Shown here piece after piece: positions 24,598-33,150 of a DNA stretch of 47,655 nt. This DNA is from Streptomyces sp. 378 (lineage in GTDB: Bacteria; Actinomycetota; Actinomycetes; Streptomycetales; Streptomycetaceae), in the NCBI RefSeq assembly GCF_030124145.1, contig NZ_JASKMS010000045.1, forward strand, positions 1-47,655. The letters are read 5' to 3'. The notes under the pieces were generated by a model, which made no database searches, had not been told where the DNA came from, and worked only from the letters and a program-made list of their open reading frames with translations. The position numbers were made by a program, and so were the translations under genes. Every line of letters starts with the position of its first letter. Within the stretch, counting starts at the first letter, position 1.

Positions 24598-26139
24598 TCA
24601 GGCGGTGGTGGGGACGAGGCGCCACTGCTGGCAGTTGTTGTTCAGCCAGGACCACTGGCGGACGTCGGCGCCGTTGGCCGTGCCGCAGTCGGCGACGTCC
24701 ATGACCTTGCTGGTGGAGGCGTTGACGATACGGACGTAGTCGCCGCCGAGGTAGACCATGCGGAACTTCTGGCAGTTGTTGTTCAGCCAGGACCACTGGC
24801 GGATGTCGGTGCCGTCGGCGGAGCCGCACCCGGCGAGGTCGGCGACCTTGCCGGTGGCGACGTTGACGAGACGGCTGGTGTCGTCGGCCATGTCCTCGAT
24901 CCGCCACTTCTGGTTGGCACCGCCGTTGCAGCTCCACTGGAAGATGTTGGTGCCGTCGGCGGTGTTGCCGCCGTTGACGTCGAGGCACTTGCCGCTGTTG
25001 CGGTTGACGATGGTGTACGCGGTCGGGGTCGTCGCGGTCTCACCGGACGGGCCGGCCAGCGTCGTCCCCGTGGCGACCGGGGTGCCGAGGTTGGGCGTAC
25101 CGTCCGCGTTCCACGTGAACTTCTGCGCGCGGGTCGTCCGGGCGTTGCCGCAGCCGCCGTTGGCCGCGCTGTTGGCGTGGTAGACGATCCAGTTCTCGGT
25201 GCCGTCGGGGGACGTGAAGAAGCCGTTGTGGCCGGGGCCGTAGACGCTCGCCGCGTCGTTGCGCTGGAAGACCGGCGTCTGCTTCTTCGTCCAGGAGGCC
25301 GGGCTCAGCGGGTCGCTGCCGGTGAGTTCCAGCTGGCCCAGCTTGTAGTCGGCGGTCTGGCAGCTGCTGGCGGAGTAGGACAGGAAGGTGCGGCCGTTGC
25401 GGTACAGCGGCTCGGGGCCCTCGTTGACGGGGCTGCCCTGGGTCTCCCAGCTCAGCGTGGGGCTGGAGATGATCGTGAAGGGGCCGCTGAGCGTGTACGG
25501 GTTGCTCATCGGGGCGATGACCAGGCTCTGCGTACTGCCGTTGATCTTGCCACTGCCCACCAGGTAGAGCTTGTTGTCGTGCTTGAGGACGGTGGCGTCG
25601 ATCAGCCAGCCCTGCGCGGCGGTCGGGCCGGGGGTGAGGCTGGCGTCGGTGAGGATGTTCTTGTAGGTGTACGTGCCCATCGGGTCGGTGCCGGAGCTTT
25701 CCAGCACGTGCGTGCGCTGGGTGTCACAGCAGGCGGCGCCGGACTGCGCGGCCGAGTAGTACAGGTACCACTTGCCGTCGAGGAAGTGGATCTCGGGCGC
25801 CCAGATGTTGGCGTTGCGCCCGGCGGTGGTGTCCGACCAGACCTCCACGCTGGGGGCGGTGCTCAGGCCCCCGAGGGTGGGCGACTTCCGGATGAGCAGC
25901 TTGTTGGTGAAGGTGGTCGTGACCAGGTAGTAGTTGCCGTCGTAGTACTCCAGCCAGGGGTCGGCGCCCTTCTGGGACTTGATCGGGTTGGTGAACGGCT
26001 TGCCGTCGGCCGCGACGGCGGACTGCGCGGTGTGGACGGTCTGCACGGACAGGAGCGAGGCAAAGAGGGCCAGCAGGGCTGCCGCCGACATCAGACTGCG
26101 GCGGGGCGTGGACCAGCGACGGGCGCGGGTGGAAAACAC
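24598..26139 (-). CDS. Secreted GH43 glycosidase with ricin-type (CBM13-like) module
   Basis: A 513-residue protein. Signal peptide about 1-45 (SAAALLALFASLLSVQ). GH43 domain about 46-365, with base Asp in GADPWLEYYDGNYY, modulator Asp in LIDATVLKHDN and acid Glu in PVNEGPEPLYRN. A C-terminal beta-trefoil about 375-513 has QW-type repeats (FQWSCNGGANQKW, RQWSWLNNNCQ twice). I take GTG 26139 as start: GGAAGGGA lies at the right distance, and the longer frame to 26214 would run across the shared operator. It resembles GH43 arabinofuranosidase subfamilies. First gene of its operon. Confidence 0.85.
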   Translation of the reverse strand: MFSTRARRWSTPRRSLMSAAALLALFASLLSVQTVHTAQSAVAADGKPFTNPIKSQKGADPWLEYYDGNYYLVTTTFTNKLLIRKSPTLGGLSTAPSVEVWSDTTAGRNANIWAPEIHFLDGKWYLYYSAAQSGAACCDTQRTHVLESSGTDPMGTYTYKNILTDASLTPGPTAAQGWLIDATVLKHDNKLYLVGSGKINGSTQSLVIAPMSNPYTLSGPFTIISSPTLSWETQGSPVNEGPEPLYRNGRTFLSYSASSCQTADYKLGQLELTGSDPLSPASWTKKQTPVFQRNDAASVYGPGHNGFFTSPDGTENWIVYHANSAANGGCGNARTTRAQKFTWNADGTPNLGTPVATGTTLAGPSGETATTPTAYTIVNRNSGKCLDVNGGNTADGTNIFQWSCNGGANQKWRIEDMADDTSRLVNVATGKVADLAGCGSADGTDIRQWSWLNNNCQKFRMVYLGGDYVRIVNASTSKVMDVADCGTANGADVRQWSWLNNNCQQWRLVPTTA

Positions 26140-26196
26140 GACAAGTCCCTTCCGGGAGAGCGGCTCGTTGCCCGGGCTTCCTGACCTGCCCGGCGT

Positions 26197-26212
26197 GTTC
26201 GAAATCACGAAC
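26197..26212. promoter_or_regulatory. Shared operator, ricin-GH43 operon copy
   Basis: Perfect dyad GTTCG-N6-CGAAC on either strand. It sits about 15-30 bp downstream of the predicted transcription start of this operon, a position suited to repression. Confidence 0.6.
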
Positions 26213-26233
26213 ACTGTGCGTAACTTCGGCCAG

Positions 26234-26263
26234 AAGGTAAAGCTGAGGTGGCAGGGACGTCAA
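26234..26263 (-). promoter_or_regulatory. Promoter of the ricin-GH43/AbfB-GH43 operon
   Basis: Minus strand: TTGACG (26263-26258), 18-bp spacer, TACCTT (26239-26234). The -35 context ATTGACG matches that of the other two GH43 promoters. Sequence from 26264 to about 26550 shows no gene. Confidence 0.5.
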
Positions 26264-26549
26264 TGGATTCGACAGGCTTTTGTCATGATGAGTCGTCGCG
26301 GGGTTTGCGGGTCGGGAGCGCGAAGAGGGAACAGGGGCACGAGCCCCCTGCGGCCACGTCGTGGCTACGACCGATGCACTCGCCGGGAAGCCCGAGACGA
26401 CATGCACGACGCCTTCCTCCAGCTCGCCACTGCATGACCCTCGCACGCAAGCACCCAAGCATTCTGCATTGACGAGTTGGTGCGTGATGGCGGGTGGGGC
26501 GTCGCAGCAGGCAGGTGGCATGATCCGGTTGTGGCGATCATGGTCAATC

Positions 26550-26938
26550 GGGCGGTGCCGGCGCATCGGCCGTTCACTGGGATCTCTCGGCGTCATTTCG
26601 CTCGCCTGGTTGAGGAGTTGGCAGTTCCGCGGCAGGCCGGTCTGAGGGCCGCCTCATGCTGCACGAGGCGGGGACAGGAAACGGGCTGCGGGTGCCGACG
26701 CCCGTCACCGGCTGGTATTTGTCGACCGGCTGGTGGCCACGCTGATCCGTCTGCGCCATGATCTGCCGCACTCGGTGCTCGGGCTGCTGTTCGACGTCGA
26801 CCGCTCCACCATCACCCGCGCGATCGGAGAGATACGTCGGCTCCTGGCCGACCGGGGGTGCGCGGTTCCCGACCGTCCCGGTCTGCGTCTTCGGACGCTG
26901 ACGGACGTCTTTGCCTACGCCCGGGGCGAAGGCGCCGA
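26550..26938 (+). pseudogene. IS5-type transposase remnant
   Basis: Two frames carry parts of one transposase. GISRRHFARLVEELAVPRQAG (about 26577-26640) is in one frame. From about 26700, LVFVDRLVATLIRLRHDLPHSVLGLLFDVDRSTITRAI, then RPGLRLRTLTDVFAYARGEG, is in another. Family members read LP...L...YGVDRSTITRAV..., then R.GVRLRTLADVFAYAEAEG. The catalytic DDE part is missing after about 26938. Frameshifted and truncated; terminal repeats were not found. Confidence 0.65.
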
Positions 26939-26989
26939 GGGGTCCGGGTCGGAATGGGACGGCGACGAGATCCCACGGTTGTTCCAAGC

Positions 26990-27373
26990 GATCGGCTTCG
27001 TACCGATCGTGGTGTTCGTCGCCGTCTATCAGGTCGCTGTCCGCCTTCTCCGCCACCGGCACGCGGCATACGTGGGGGAGTTCTCCGTCCATGTCCTGAC
27101 GGACTCCGGCTTACCGCGGGAGCGGACCGCTCCGACGAACACAGTCGAGTTCGACGACGACTCGCTGGTCAAGACCGTGCTCCGGACCTCATCACCGGTG
27201 TTCCCCTCGCCCGGAGCCAGGTCCGCACCAGATACGGCATCACGGCCGTCGGCATCAAACGCCCCGGCGAGGACTGCACGTACGCCACCGCCGAAACGGT
27301 CGTGCAGAAGAGCGACGTCCTCGTGGTCATCGGCAAGACCCACGCGGTGGCGGTCTTCGCCGAACTCAGCTGA
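26990..27373 (+). pseudogene. TrkA-C domain fragment of a cation transport regulator
   Basis: From about 27195 the frame ending at 27373 encodes TGVPLARSQVRTRYGITAVGIKRPGEDCTYATAETVVQKSDVLVVIGKTHAVAVFAEL, the RCK/TrkA C-terminal domain pattern. The preceding part (LFQAIGFVPIVVFVAVYQVAV, 26979-27045) is in a different frame and looks like a membrane segment. A fused or frameshifted K+ transport protein is therefore possible. No proper start; it borders the transposase remnant. 27374-27537 holds no recognisable gene. Confidence 0.55.
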
Positions 27374-27537
27374 GGCGTATGGAACGCGTCAACTGATGGC
27401 CTTCCGCCGGGCGACAGAGGCCGACCACGCTCTGGCAGAGCACGGATCAGCAGCCCGTGGAAGAGGTCTCGTGAGGAAGGGCCAGATCAACAGTCACCCG
27501 GCTCACCGCCGTGGACCACCGCGAGTCGGACGGACGT

Positions 27538-27561
27538 GTTCGACCTGTCGGACATTGTTCG
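27538..27561. promoter_or_regulatory. Shared operator, giant GH43 copy
   Basis: GTTCG-N6-CGGAC (27538-27553), ATT, GTTCG (27557-27561). The 13-base core CGGACATTGTTCG is identical to the copy ahead of the LamG-GH43 operon. Confidence 0.6.
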
Positions 27562-27568
27562 GAACCTA

Positions 27569-27598
27569 TTGACGCTGCCCCGGGAGTCGACTGAGACT
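27569..27598 (+). promoter_or_regulatory. Promoter of the giant GH43 gene
   Basis: TTGACG (27569-27574), 18-bp spacer, GAGACT (27593-27598). The start codon lies about 120 bp downstream. Confidence 0.5.
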
Positions 27599-27724
27599 CT
27601 CGCAACACACGGTACCCGCGTGTAACGGCACGTCCACGGGCAGGACTTGCCGTCGTCTCGTCGGCTTTTCGTTCTGCGCTCCGCCTTGTCCGTCATCAAC
27701 CATGCCTCAGCAGGGAACCTAGAT

Positions 27725-30700
27725 ATGACGCACGTCGCACGACTTCGCAGCCGCGCGAGACGTCGGGCGGGCCATCTCGCCGGACTGACCGCCGCGTCGA
27801 TGCTGTTCACCCTCGCCGGACCCACCACTCCCGCACAGGCGGCAGAGGCGGCACCGGCGGCCGCAGCCGAGGACATCACCGACGGCCTGGCCCTGTGGTA
27901 CAAGCTCGACGCAGACTCCGGCAGTACCGTGACCGACGCCTCCGGCAACAGCCGGAACGGCACGGTCAGCGGCACCGCCGACTGGTCGGCATCCGGTCAG
28001 GGGCTCGCCTTCAACGGATCCGACACCTACATCAAGGTGCCGGACGACATCATGAAGGGCATGGACTCGATCACCGTCTCCATGGACGTGATGATCGACT
28101 CGACTCAGAGCACGCCCTACTTCCTCTACGGCTTCGGCAACACCAGCGCGGGCAACGGCAACGGCTACCTGTTCACCACCGGCAACTCCTTCCGCACCTC
28201 CGTCGCGACGGGCAACTGGTCGACCGAGCAGACCACCAAGCCGTCCGACTCCCACAACCTCACCCGCGGGGTGTGGAAGCACGTCACCTACGCACAGACC
28301 GGCTCCACGGGTGTGCTCTACGAGGACGGCGTCGAGGTCGGCCGCAACACCTCGGTGACCACCACGCCCGGCGCCATCGGCTCCGGCATCACCAAGGCCA
28401 ACCACATCGGCAAGTCCGTCTACGACGGCGACAAGCTCTTCAAGGGCCGGATACGCGACGTCCGTGTCTACGACCGGGCACTGGACGGTACGGAGGTCGA
28501 GCAGCTCTCCCTCCCCGTCGCCACGCAGGGTGTCGCCGACGACGAGGAAGCCCTGAGCCTCGGCGACACCAGCGGCGTCACCTCCGACCTGGACCTGCCC
28601 AGGACCGGCACGGCCAGTGGCTCTTCCATCAGCTGGGACAGTGACAACCCGTCCGTGGTGTCCGACAGCGGCGAGGTGACCCGCCCCGAGGCCGGCTCAC
28701 CGGACGGGCGTGCCACGCTCACGGCGACCCTGAGGAAGGGCACCGTGACCGGCACCAAGACCTTCGACGTCACGGTCCGGCCCGCGCTCGACGACGCCGC
28801 CACCACCCGGCAGGCGGCCGAGGCGCTCACGGTGCACAACCTCGACGACGCACGCGGCAACCTCACCCTGCCCAGGAGCGGCGCCTTCGGCACGGCCGTG
28901 ACCTGGTCCTCCGCGAAACCGGACGTCGTCTCCGCCGACGGCGAGGTGCACCGCCCCGCGCACGGCGACGGCGCCACCACCGTCGAGCTGACCGCCACCG
29001 TCACCAAGGGCGAGGCCGAGGCCAGACGGGTCATGACGGCCAAGGTGCCCGAACTGCCCGCCGAGGCGGCCCTCAAGGGCTACATGTTCAGCTACTTCAC
29101 CGGCGAGGGCACCTCGGACGGCGAACAGCTCTACGCCGCCCTCAGCAAGGGCAACGACCCGCTGCACTGGCGTGAACTGAACGACGGCAAACCGGTCCTC
29201 ACCTCCACCCTCGGCGAGAAGGGCCTGCGCGACCCGTTCATCATCCGCTCCCCGGAGGGCGACAAGTTCTACCAGATCGCCACCGACCTCCGGATCTACG
29301 GCAACGGCGACTGGGACGCCTCCCAGCGCACCGGCAGCAAGTCCATCATGGTCTGGGAGTCCACCGACCTGGTGCACTGGACGAACCAGCGCCTGGTCAG
29401 GGTGTCACCCGACAGCGCCGGCAACACCTGGGCGCCGGAGGCGTTCTACGACGCCGAGCGCGGCGAGTACGTCGTCTTCTGGGCGTCGAAGCTGTACGAC
29501 GACGCCGACCACTCCGGCAACACGTACAACCGCATGATGTACGCCACCACCCGCGACTTCCACACCTTCAGCGAGCCCAAGGTCTGGATCGACCGCGGCT
29601 ACTCGGTCATCGACTCCACGATGATCCGGCACGACGGCACGTACTACCGTCTGTCCAAGGACGAGCGGAACAACTCATCCTCCACGCCCAACAGCAAGTT
29701 CATCTTCCAGGAGAAGAGCGACTCGATCCGGAACCCGTCCTGGACCGCGGTCGCCGAGGGCATCGGCAAGGGCGCGATGAACGCCGCCGAGGGACCGCTG
29801 GTGTTCAAGTCCAACACCGAGCAGAAGTGGTACGCGTTCCTCGACGAGTTCGGTGGCCGCGGCTACATCCCGTTCGAGACGACCGACCTCGACTCCGGCA
29901 CCTGGACCCCCTCCACCGGCTACGACCTGCCCGCCAAGCCCCGGCACGGCACCGTGCTCCCGGTCACCCAGGCCGAGTACGACCGGCTGCTGCGCGCCTA
30001 CCAGCCCGACCAGCTCGTCAAGAGCGTCGAGGACGTGTCGGTGAAGACGCGGGTCGGCGAAGCCCCTGTCCTGCCGGCCACGGTCGTCGCCGAGTACGCC
30101 GACGGCGTCAGGCGTCCGGTCTCCGTCGACTGGGCGGACGTACCGGCGTCGTCGTACGCACGGCCGGGCACCTTCACCGTGACCGGCAGCCTGCCGAACG
30201 GCGCCGCGATTCCGGTCCGGGCCGAGGTCACCGTGTCGGCGGAGGGCTCCGACGTCCCGGCGGACCTGCTCCTGCGCTACGACTTCGACGAGACGAACGG
30301 CAGCATCGCCCGTGACGCGAGCGGGCACGGCCACCACGGCACGTACGTCCGCACCCCCGACTTCGGCAGCGGCGTACACGGCGGCTCGTTCAAGATGTCC
30401 GGCGGTTCCAGCAGCTCCACCACCTCTCCGTACGTGAAGATCCCGAACGGCGTGCTGAAGAACGCCGACAGCGTGACCGTTTCGACGTACGCCAAGTGGA
30501 AGGGCGGCGACGCCTTCCAGTGGCTGTTCGGGCTGGGTCCCGACAGCGACAAGTACCTCTTCGCCACTCCGTCCAACGGCGGCTCCAAGCTGTACTCGGC
30601 GATCACGAAGGCCGGTTGGCAGGCGGAGTCCAAGGTGACGGCCGGTTCGCAGCTCACGCCGGGGCAGTGGCGGCACGTCACCGTGACCCTCGACGGCTCG

Positions 30701-32956
30701 ACCGGCACGATGGTCCTGTACGTCGAAGGCTTCGAGGCGGCCCGTGCGACCGGTGTCGGCATCAAGCCGTCCGACCTGTACGACGCGGACAAGGACCACA
30801 GCGGCTACATCGGCAGGTCGCTGTACGGGGCGGACCCCTACTTCGGCGGCGAGGTCGACGACTTCCGCGTCTACGACCGGGCCCTGACCTCCGCGGAGGT
30901 CCAGGAGCTCAGCGGCAACACGACGGGCATCGCGAAGGTGACCCACCCGGCGCTGAAGGTCGACGCACTGATCGACGACGCCGACAGCAGGATCACCCTG
31001 CCGCTGAAGGCGGGCACGGACATCACCGCCCTGGCACCGGAGTTCAGCCTCGCCAACGGTGCCTCGATCAGCCCCGCCTCCGGCAGCGTGCGGGACTTCA
31101 CCAAGCCGGTGACGTACGAGGTGACCGGCTCCGACGGCGCGCAGCGCACCTGGACCGTGTCGGCACTGATCATGAAGACACCGGTCCTGCCGGGGCTGAA
31201 CGCCGACCCGCACATCATGCGCTTCGGCGACACCTTCTACCTCTACCCGACGACCGACGGCTTCGAGGGCTGGAGCGGCACGCGGTTCAAGGCCTACTCC
31301 TCCAAGGACCTGGTCCACTGGAAGGACCACGGCGTCATCCTCGACCTGGGGCCGGACGTCAGCTGGGCCGACAGCAGGGCCTGGGCGCCGGCGATGACCG
31401 AGAAGGACGGGAAGTACTACTTCTACTTCTGCGCCGACGCGAACATCGGCGTCGCCGTCTCGGACTCGCCCACCGGACCGTTCAAGGACGCCCTGGGCAA
31501 GCCGCTGCTGAAGGCCGGTGACTTCCGCGGCCAGATGATCGACCCGGCGGTCTTCACCGACGACGACGGCGAGAAGTACCTCTACTGGGGCAACGGCCGC
31601 GCCTACGTCGTCCCGCTGGGCGACGACATGACCTCCATCGACACCTCGAAGGTCACGGACATCACCCCGAGCGGCTACAACGAGGGCGCCTTCGTCATCA
31701 AGCGCGAGGGCACCTACTACTTCATGTGGTCGGAGAACGACACCCGGGACGAGAACTACCGCGTCGCCTACGCGACCGGCGCCTCGCCCACCGGCCCGTG
31801 GACCAAGCGGGGCGTGATCCTGGAGAAGGACCTGTCCCTGGGCATCAAGGGCCCGGGCCACCACTCCGTCGTCCACGTCCCGAACACCGACGACTGGTAC
31901 ATCGCCTACCACCGGTTCGCCATCCCCGGCGGTGACGGCACCCACCGCGAAACCACCATCGACAAGCTGGAGTTCGACTCCGGCGGCCTGATCGAGAAGG
32001 TCGTCCCGACCCTCGGCGGCATCGACCCGGTCACCGTCGTCCACGCCGGGCCGGACACCACCGGCACCGAGGGCGAGGCGATCACGCTCGCCGGCACCGT
32101 CTCCGGGGCCGGCACCCCCAAGTGGACCGTCCAGGACGGCGCCCCGTGCGCCGTCAAGGACGACACGGCGGCCCGCACGACCCTCACCTGCACCGACGAC
32201 GGCACCTTCCGGGTCACTCTGACCGGCGGACGCGGCACCGACACCGCGACCGTCAAGGTCTCCAACGCCGCCCCGTCGATCACCTCCGCCGAGGGCCCCG
32301 GCTCGCCCGTCCCGGTGGGCAGGTCCGCCGTGGTGACGGCCTCCTTCGACGACCCGGGCACGGCCGACGGCCAGACCTGCGAGGTCGACTGGAAGGACGG
32401 CAGCCGGCCGACGACCGGAACGGTCACCGACTCCGGCTGCCGCGCCACACACGTCTACCGGGACGCGGGCATCCACCGCCCGGTCGTCACGGTCACCGAC
32501 GACGACGAGGGCACGGACACCACCACGCTCGCGGAGCTGATCGTCTACGACCGTGCCGCCGGACCCGCGGCCGGCGCCGGCGTGATCACCTCACCGGCCG
32601 GTGCCTACCCTGCCGAGCCGGGGCTGACCGGCAAAGCGGCGTTCACCCTGAGCGCCCAGTACCGGAAGGGAGCCACCGTCCCCACCGGCAAGGCCACCTT
32701 CGTCTTCGGCTCCGCCCGGCTCACCTTCCGCTCAACCGCCTCCGACTGGCTCGTGGTGAACGGCTCCCAGGCCGTCCACCAGGGCACCGGCACGGTGGGC
32801 GGCAAGAGCGGCTACGCCTTCAGAGTCACCGCCACCGACGGCCCGGACACCTTCCGCATCAAGATCTGGAAGAGGTCCACCGGCGATGTCCTCTACGACA
32901 ACAGGTCCGGCGCCAGGACGAAGGGCGTCGTCGCCATCGGACACCAGCGGCGGTAG
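27725..32956 (+). CDS. Giant secreted double-GH43 protein with two LamG modules and PKD-like domains
   Basis: A 1743-residue exported protein. Order: signal peptide (about 1-40); LamG (about 52-260); two Ig-like repeats (about 270-450; GEVTRPEAG, GEVHRPAHG); first GH43 (about 453-760; base in GLRDPFII, modulator in VIDSTMI, acid in AAEGPLV); bacterial Ig (about 765-840); second LamG (about 847-1065); Ig-like (about 1066-1155); second GH43 (about 1155-1422; NADPHIM, QMIDPAV, YNEGAFV); PKD-like repeats (about 1440-1610); C-terminal domain ending at 1743. Both GH43 domains keep all three acidic residues. ATG 27725 follows AGGGAA. Its parts mirror the two proteins of the GH43 operon at 11666-15466. 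Confidence 0.88.
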   Translation: MTHVARLRSRARRRAGHLAGLTAASMLFTLAGPTTPAQAAEAAPAAAAEDITDGLALWYKLDADSGSTVTDASGNSRNGTVSGTADWSASGQGLAFNGSDTYIKVPDDIMKGMDSITVSMDVMIDSTQSTPYFLYGFGNTSAGNGNGYLFTTGNSFRTSVATGNWSTEQTTKPSDSHNLTRGVWKHVTYAQTGSTGVLYEDGVEVGRNTSVTTTPGAIGSGITKANHIGKSVYDGDKLFKGRIRDVRVYDRALDGTEVEQLSLPVATQGVADDEEALSLGDTSGVTSDLDLPRTGTASGSSISWDSDNPSVVSDSGEVTRPEAGSPDGRATLTATLRKGTVTGTKTFDVTVRPALDDAATTRQAAEALTVHNLDDARGNLTLPRSGAFGTAVTWSSAKPDVVSADGEVHRPAHGDGATTVELTATVTKGEAEARRVMTAKVPELPAEAALKGYMFSYFTGEGTSDGEQLYAALSKGNDPLHWRELNDGKPVLTSTLGEKGLRDPFIIRSPEGDKFYQIATDLRIYGNGDWDASQRTGSKSIMVWESTDLVHWTNQRLVRVSPDSAGNTWAPEAFYDAERGEYVVFWASKLYDDADHSGNTYNRMMYATTRDFHTFSEPKVWIDRGYSVIDSTMIRHDGTYYRLSKDERNNSSSTPNSKFIFQEKSDSIRNPSWTAVAEGIGKGAMNAAEGPLVFKSNTEQKWYAFLDEFGGRGYIPFETTDLDSGTWTPSTGYDLPAKPRHGTVLPVTQAEYDRLLRAYQPDQLVKSVEDVSVKTRVGEAPVLPATVVAEYADGVRRPVSVDWADVPASSYARPGTFTVTGSLPNGAAIPVRAEVTVSAEGSDVPADLLLRYDFDETNGSIARDASGHGHHGTYVRTPDFGSGVHGGSFKMSGGSSSSTTSPYVKIPNGVLKNADSVTVSTYAKWKGGDAFQWLFGLGPDSDKYLFATPSNGGSKLYSAITKAGWQAESKVTAGSQLTPGQWRHVTVTLDGSTGTMVLYVEGFEAARATGVGIKPSDLYDADKDHSGYIGRSLYGADPYFGGEVDDFRVYDRALTSAEVQELSGNTTGIAKVTHPALKVDALIDDADSRITLPLKAGTDITALAPEFSLANGASISPASGSVRDFTKPVTYEVTGSDGAQRTWTVSALIMKTPVLPGLNADPHIMRFGDTFYLYPTTDGFEGWSGTRFKAYSSKDLVHWKDHGVILDLGPDVSWADSRAWAPAMTEKDGKYYFYFCADANIGVAVSDSPTGPFKDALGKPLLKAGDFRGQMIDPAVFTDDDGEKYLYWGNGRAYVVPLGDDMTSIDTSKVTDITPSGYNEGAFVIKREGTYYFMWSENDTRDENYRVAYATGASPTGPWTKRGVILEKDLSLGIKGPGHHSVVHVPNTDDWYIAYHRFAIPGGDGTHRETTIDKLEFDSGGLIEKVVPTLGGIDPVTVVHAGPDTTGTEGEAITLAGTVSGAGTPKWTVQDGAPCAVKDDTAARTTLTCTDDGTFRVTLTGGRGTDTATVKVSNAAPSITSAEGPGSPVPVGRSAVVTASFDDPGTADGQTCEVDWKDGSRPTTGTVTDSGCRATHVYRDAGIHRPVVTVTDDDEGTDTTTLAELIVYDRAAGPAAGAGVITSPAGAYPAEPGLTGKAAFTLSAQYRKGATVPTGKATFVFGSARLTFRSTASDWLVVNGSQAVHQGTGTVGGKSGYAFRVTATDGPDTFRIKIWKRSTGDVLYDNRSGARTKGVVAIGHQRR

Positions 32957-32975
32957 GTCCGTCTTCGAAGATCAC

Positions 32976-33024
32976 CGGCCGGTGGGTCGTGGCGGCTGGA
33001 TGCCGCGACATGACTCACCGGCCG
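32976..33024. terminator. Terminator hairpin between convergent GH43 and YeiH-type genes
   Basis: CGGCCGGTGGGTC (32976-32988) pairs with GACTCACCGGCCG (33012-33024), 13 bp with one G-U pair. The loop carries a second GCGGC/GCCGC stem. Confidence 0.7.
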
Positions 33025-33150
33025 CGTGTCGAGGGCCGGCACGTGCCCCACGCGTTCTCAAGCTCCGGCGACCGGGCCTCAGACGGGTCCCAGCCGTTGC
33101 TCATCAGCGGGAAACGGAACTGGACAGGCGGACACCCGTCCGACCTGGGC

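Noticed and set aside
29675..32476. Minus-strand open frame of 933 codons opposite the giant GH43 gene
   Set aside because: It is an antisense frame created by high GC. The plus strand has clear GH43, LamG and PKD-like domains, while the minus product is Val/Gly/Arg-rich with no family resemblance.
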